DNA from: Ignavibacteriales bacterium
GTDB taxonomy: Bacteria > Bacteroidota > Ignavibacteria > Ignavibacteriales > Ignavibacteriaceae
Length of the DNA stretch: 64,000 nucleotides
Assembly (NCBI GenBank): GCA_015709675.1
Contig: CP054182.1
Location: 2,459,448 to 2,523,447 of the forward strand
Direction: 5' to 3'
Below the pieces are notes generated by a model that searched no databases, was not told the DNA's origin, and saw nothing but the letters and a program-made list of their open reading frames with translations. A program made the translations under genes and the position numbers. Of this stretch, positions 63,601 to 64,000 are shown in pieces (positions within the stretch are counted from its first letter, which is position 1; the number at the start of each line of letters is the position of its first letter).

Positions 63601-64000
63601 GTGCTGTTGAAGGTGATCCTGTTAAACTGATGAAGCTTATAGATGATCTACATTCACTTACTGGTCTTGAATCAGTGAAAGCGGAAGTGGATAAACTGAT
63701 TAATAGTCTGAAGATAGCAAAGGTCAGAAAGGAAAGAGGACTGCAGGTAATACAAAAACCATTGCATTCTGTTTTCCTTGGCAATCCCGGTACAGGTAAA
63801 ACCACAGTTGCCCGGCTCATGAGCAGTATATTCAAAGAACTTGGCATTATTGAGAGAGGGCAGCTTATTGAGGTTGACCGTGCACAACTGGTTGCCGGTT
63901 ATTCCGGACAGACCGCACTCAAAACAGATGAGGTAATTACGAAAGCTCTCGGCGGAACTCTCTTTATTGATGAGGCATATACGCTTGCAAGAGGAGGAAG
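60639..64000 (+). CDS. TPR protein with three CbxX-type AAA+ domains, 3' truncated by window edge
   Basis: The ATG at 60639 opens a frame that runs off the window after about 1120 codons. The architecture repeats that of the 1368-residue protein at 37476-41582: TPR-like helices (about 1-150), a linker and beta-rich region (about 300-410), then AAA+ modules with Walker A at about 473, 762 and 1049. LFIDEAYTL Walker B motifs follow; the third is at about 1109, just before the edge. It belongs to the CbbX/SpoVK/EccA class. It is the last gene seen in the SiaC operon, two bases after the helical protein, and so is a candidate output of that switch. Confidence 0.92.
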   Translation, partial: MEERSVQSSRLQEAFEHLWKGRFRLAFSLSEQIKDELPDNADAAICYAWASLENGDPYTAQKYLDRSRNCSAQGTLTQMYRGYVQMRLSSFEAAIYDFNMTEGKQKELLAWTYLNKAKSLASIGEIDRAMSFYELGLIIDNNANPAWKSLRKYFSAIQKCIREGDKSNPADYYQITEDALRQKEYWCSLFLSNKLAGKEGTAKKEFQLIQLESMLKMNQLSVLENKIEEYESELGNEEKFLALTFALNKIKEKQLSEVKTVIPQKEENFSDPLEIYHTPEAIVEKVLLFNASEDRDNKQSKNLLEFDFNKMPEIGIQIFLKNPNYRKADSEFNCFYAWFQDEDIIEQSSVTAKIPADWEQYTLPETIRLSDNHLWKKGNARFEFFINRKKVLSRSFSLGNSEVPVPEKKQEKNTSAETTVTFEEVFEELNSIIGLGSVKESVRALVDYLEVVKERKELGLKAQENISVHATFLGNPGTGKTTVARLMGKIYKSMGLLSKGEVIEVDRSSLVGQYVGETAQKTDKIIEDALGNVLFIDEAYTLVKKGQSNDFGQEAIDILLKRMEDKKGEFFVIAAGYPDEMNDFLEANPGLKSRFTHHFMFEDYTPDEMMQIFRKMIADEDYRITEEAETDLQKAFTRLYRSRDKNFGNARTVRKVFEDAKMQVSRRYLKLTKIDRTKEKLTTISSEDILEIFSAGSAKKSYQAPLNEEQLSEAMTELNRLTGLSSVKRDVAEMIKLAKFYRESGEDLGNKFSSHILFLGNPGTGKTTVARIISKIYSALGILPAGQLIETDRQGMVAVHVGETAQKTTSLINKSMGGTLFIDEAYTLVKKGSSGDFGQEAIDVLLKRMEDDRGKFIVIAAGYTEEMKSFLESNPGLKSRFTRIFTFEDYTTQEMMEIFDRMCKSSRVKLNDEARTMLANHFNELYRSRDKNFGNARLVRNTFDQVIREMNLRLSEMDVTLLTDEAKSSILPEDIKTVLPQTAKPSTGAVEGDPVKLMKLIDDLHSLTGLESVKAEVDKLINSLKIAKVRKERGLQVIQKPLHSVFLGNPGTGKTTVARLMSSIFKELGIIERGQLIEVDRAQLVAGYSGQTALKTDEVITKALGGTLFIDEAYTLARGG

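Overview
The window looks like a chromosome segment of an Ignavibacteria-type member of the Bacteroidota/Chlorobiota. This is inferred from gene content. Two large secreted proteins end in type IX secretion (Por/T9SS) sorting domains with the NPFNP-type start typical of that group (11576-14479 and 30567-32393). Other pointers are a hybrid two-component AraC regulator, a DUF5615/DUF433 pair and moderate GC with tight, mixed-strand operons. No rRNA gene, phage or CRISPR array is visible.

Layout. (a) 1-3621: phenylalanine 4-hydroxylase (5' end outside the window), then a tight operon of peroxiredoxin, rhodanese, Bcp, PTPS/QueD-type synthase, GTP cyclohydrolase I and an SDR. This reads as tetrahydropterin cofactor supply next to the enzyme that uses it, with thiol-peroxide defence in between. 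(b) 3718-5965: a Spy/CpxP-like protein divergent from an ECF sigma/anti-sigma/periplasmic sensor operon. (c) 6027-11470: an M24 peptidase and an RND pump (MFP plus inner-membrane protein, no TolC). (d) 11576-17944: a T9SS cargo protein, an unknown protein and two glycosyltransferases. (e) 18209-23454: a hybrid histidine kinase/AraC regulator with a beta-helix sensor, then a small att-like insertion in a tRNA-Ser gene carrying a DUF5615/DUF433 module, then two tRNA-Ser genes, each followed by tandem tRNA-derived repeats. (f) 23455-37431: mostly single-gene transport, envelope and hydrolase functions. (g) 35018-47150: a triple-AAA+ ATPase with an ABC exporter, a CNNM/CorC protein, groEL-groES under CIRCE and an L,D-transpeptidase.

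(h) 47141-64000 is a dense signalling region. On the minus strand a B12-binding protein carrying the CarH-type W-x9-EH and ExHxxG motifs overlaps a small helical protein and a histidine kinase, suggesting a light- or redox-sensing cobalamin two-component module. On the plus strand a 2159-residue multi-PAS hybrid kinase is followed by a REC-histidine kinase, a lone REC, and a REC-PP2C protein whose C-terminal domain resembles the SiaB kinase family. Then come a SiaC (DUF1987) protein, an 85-residue helical protein and a second TPR/triple-AAA+ ATPase cut by the window end. The most novel reading is a SiaA-SiaB fusion acting on SiaC, wired to multi-sensor phosphorelay input and with an AAA+ machine rather than a diguanylate cyclase as the neighbouring candidate output.
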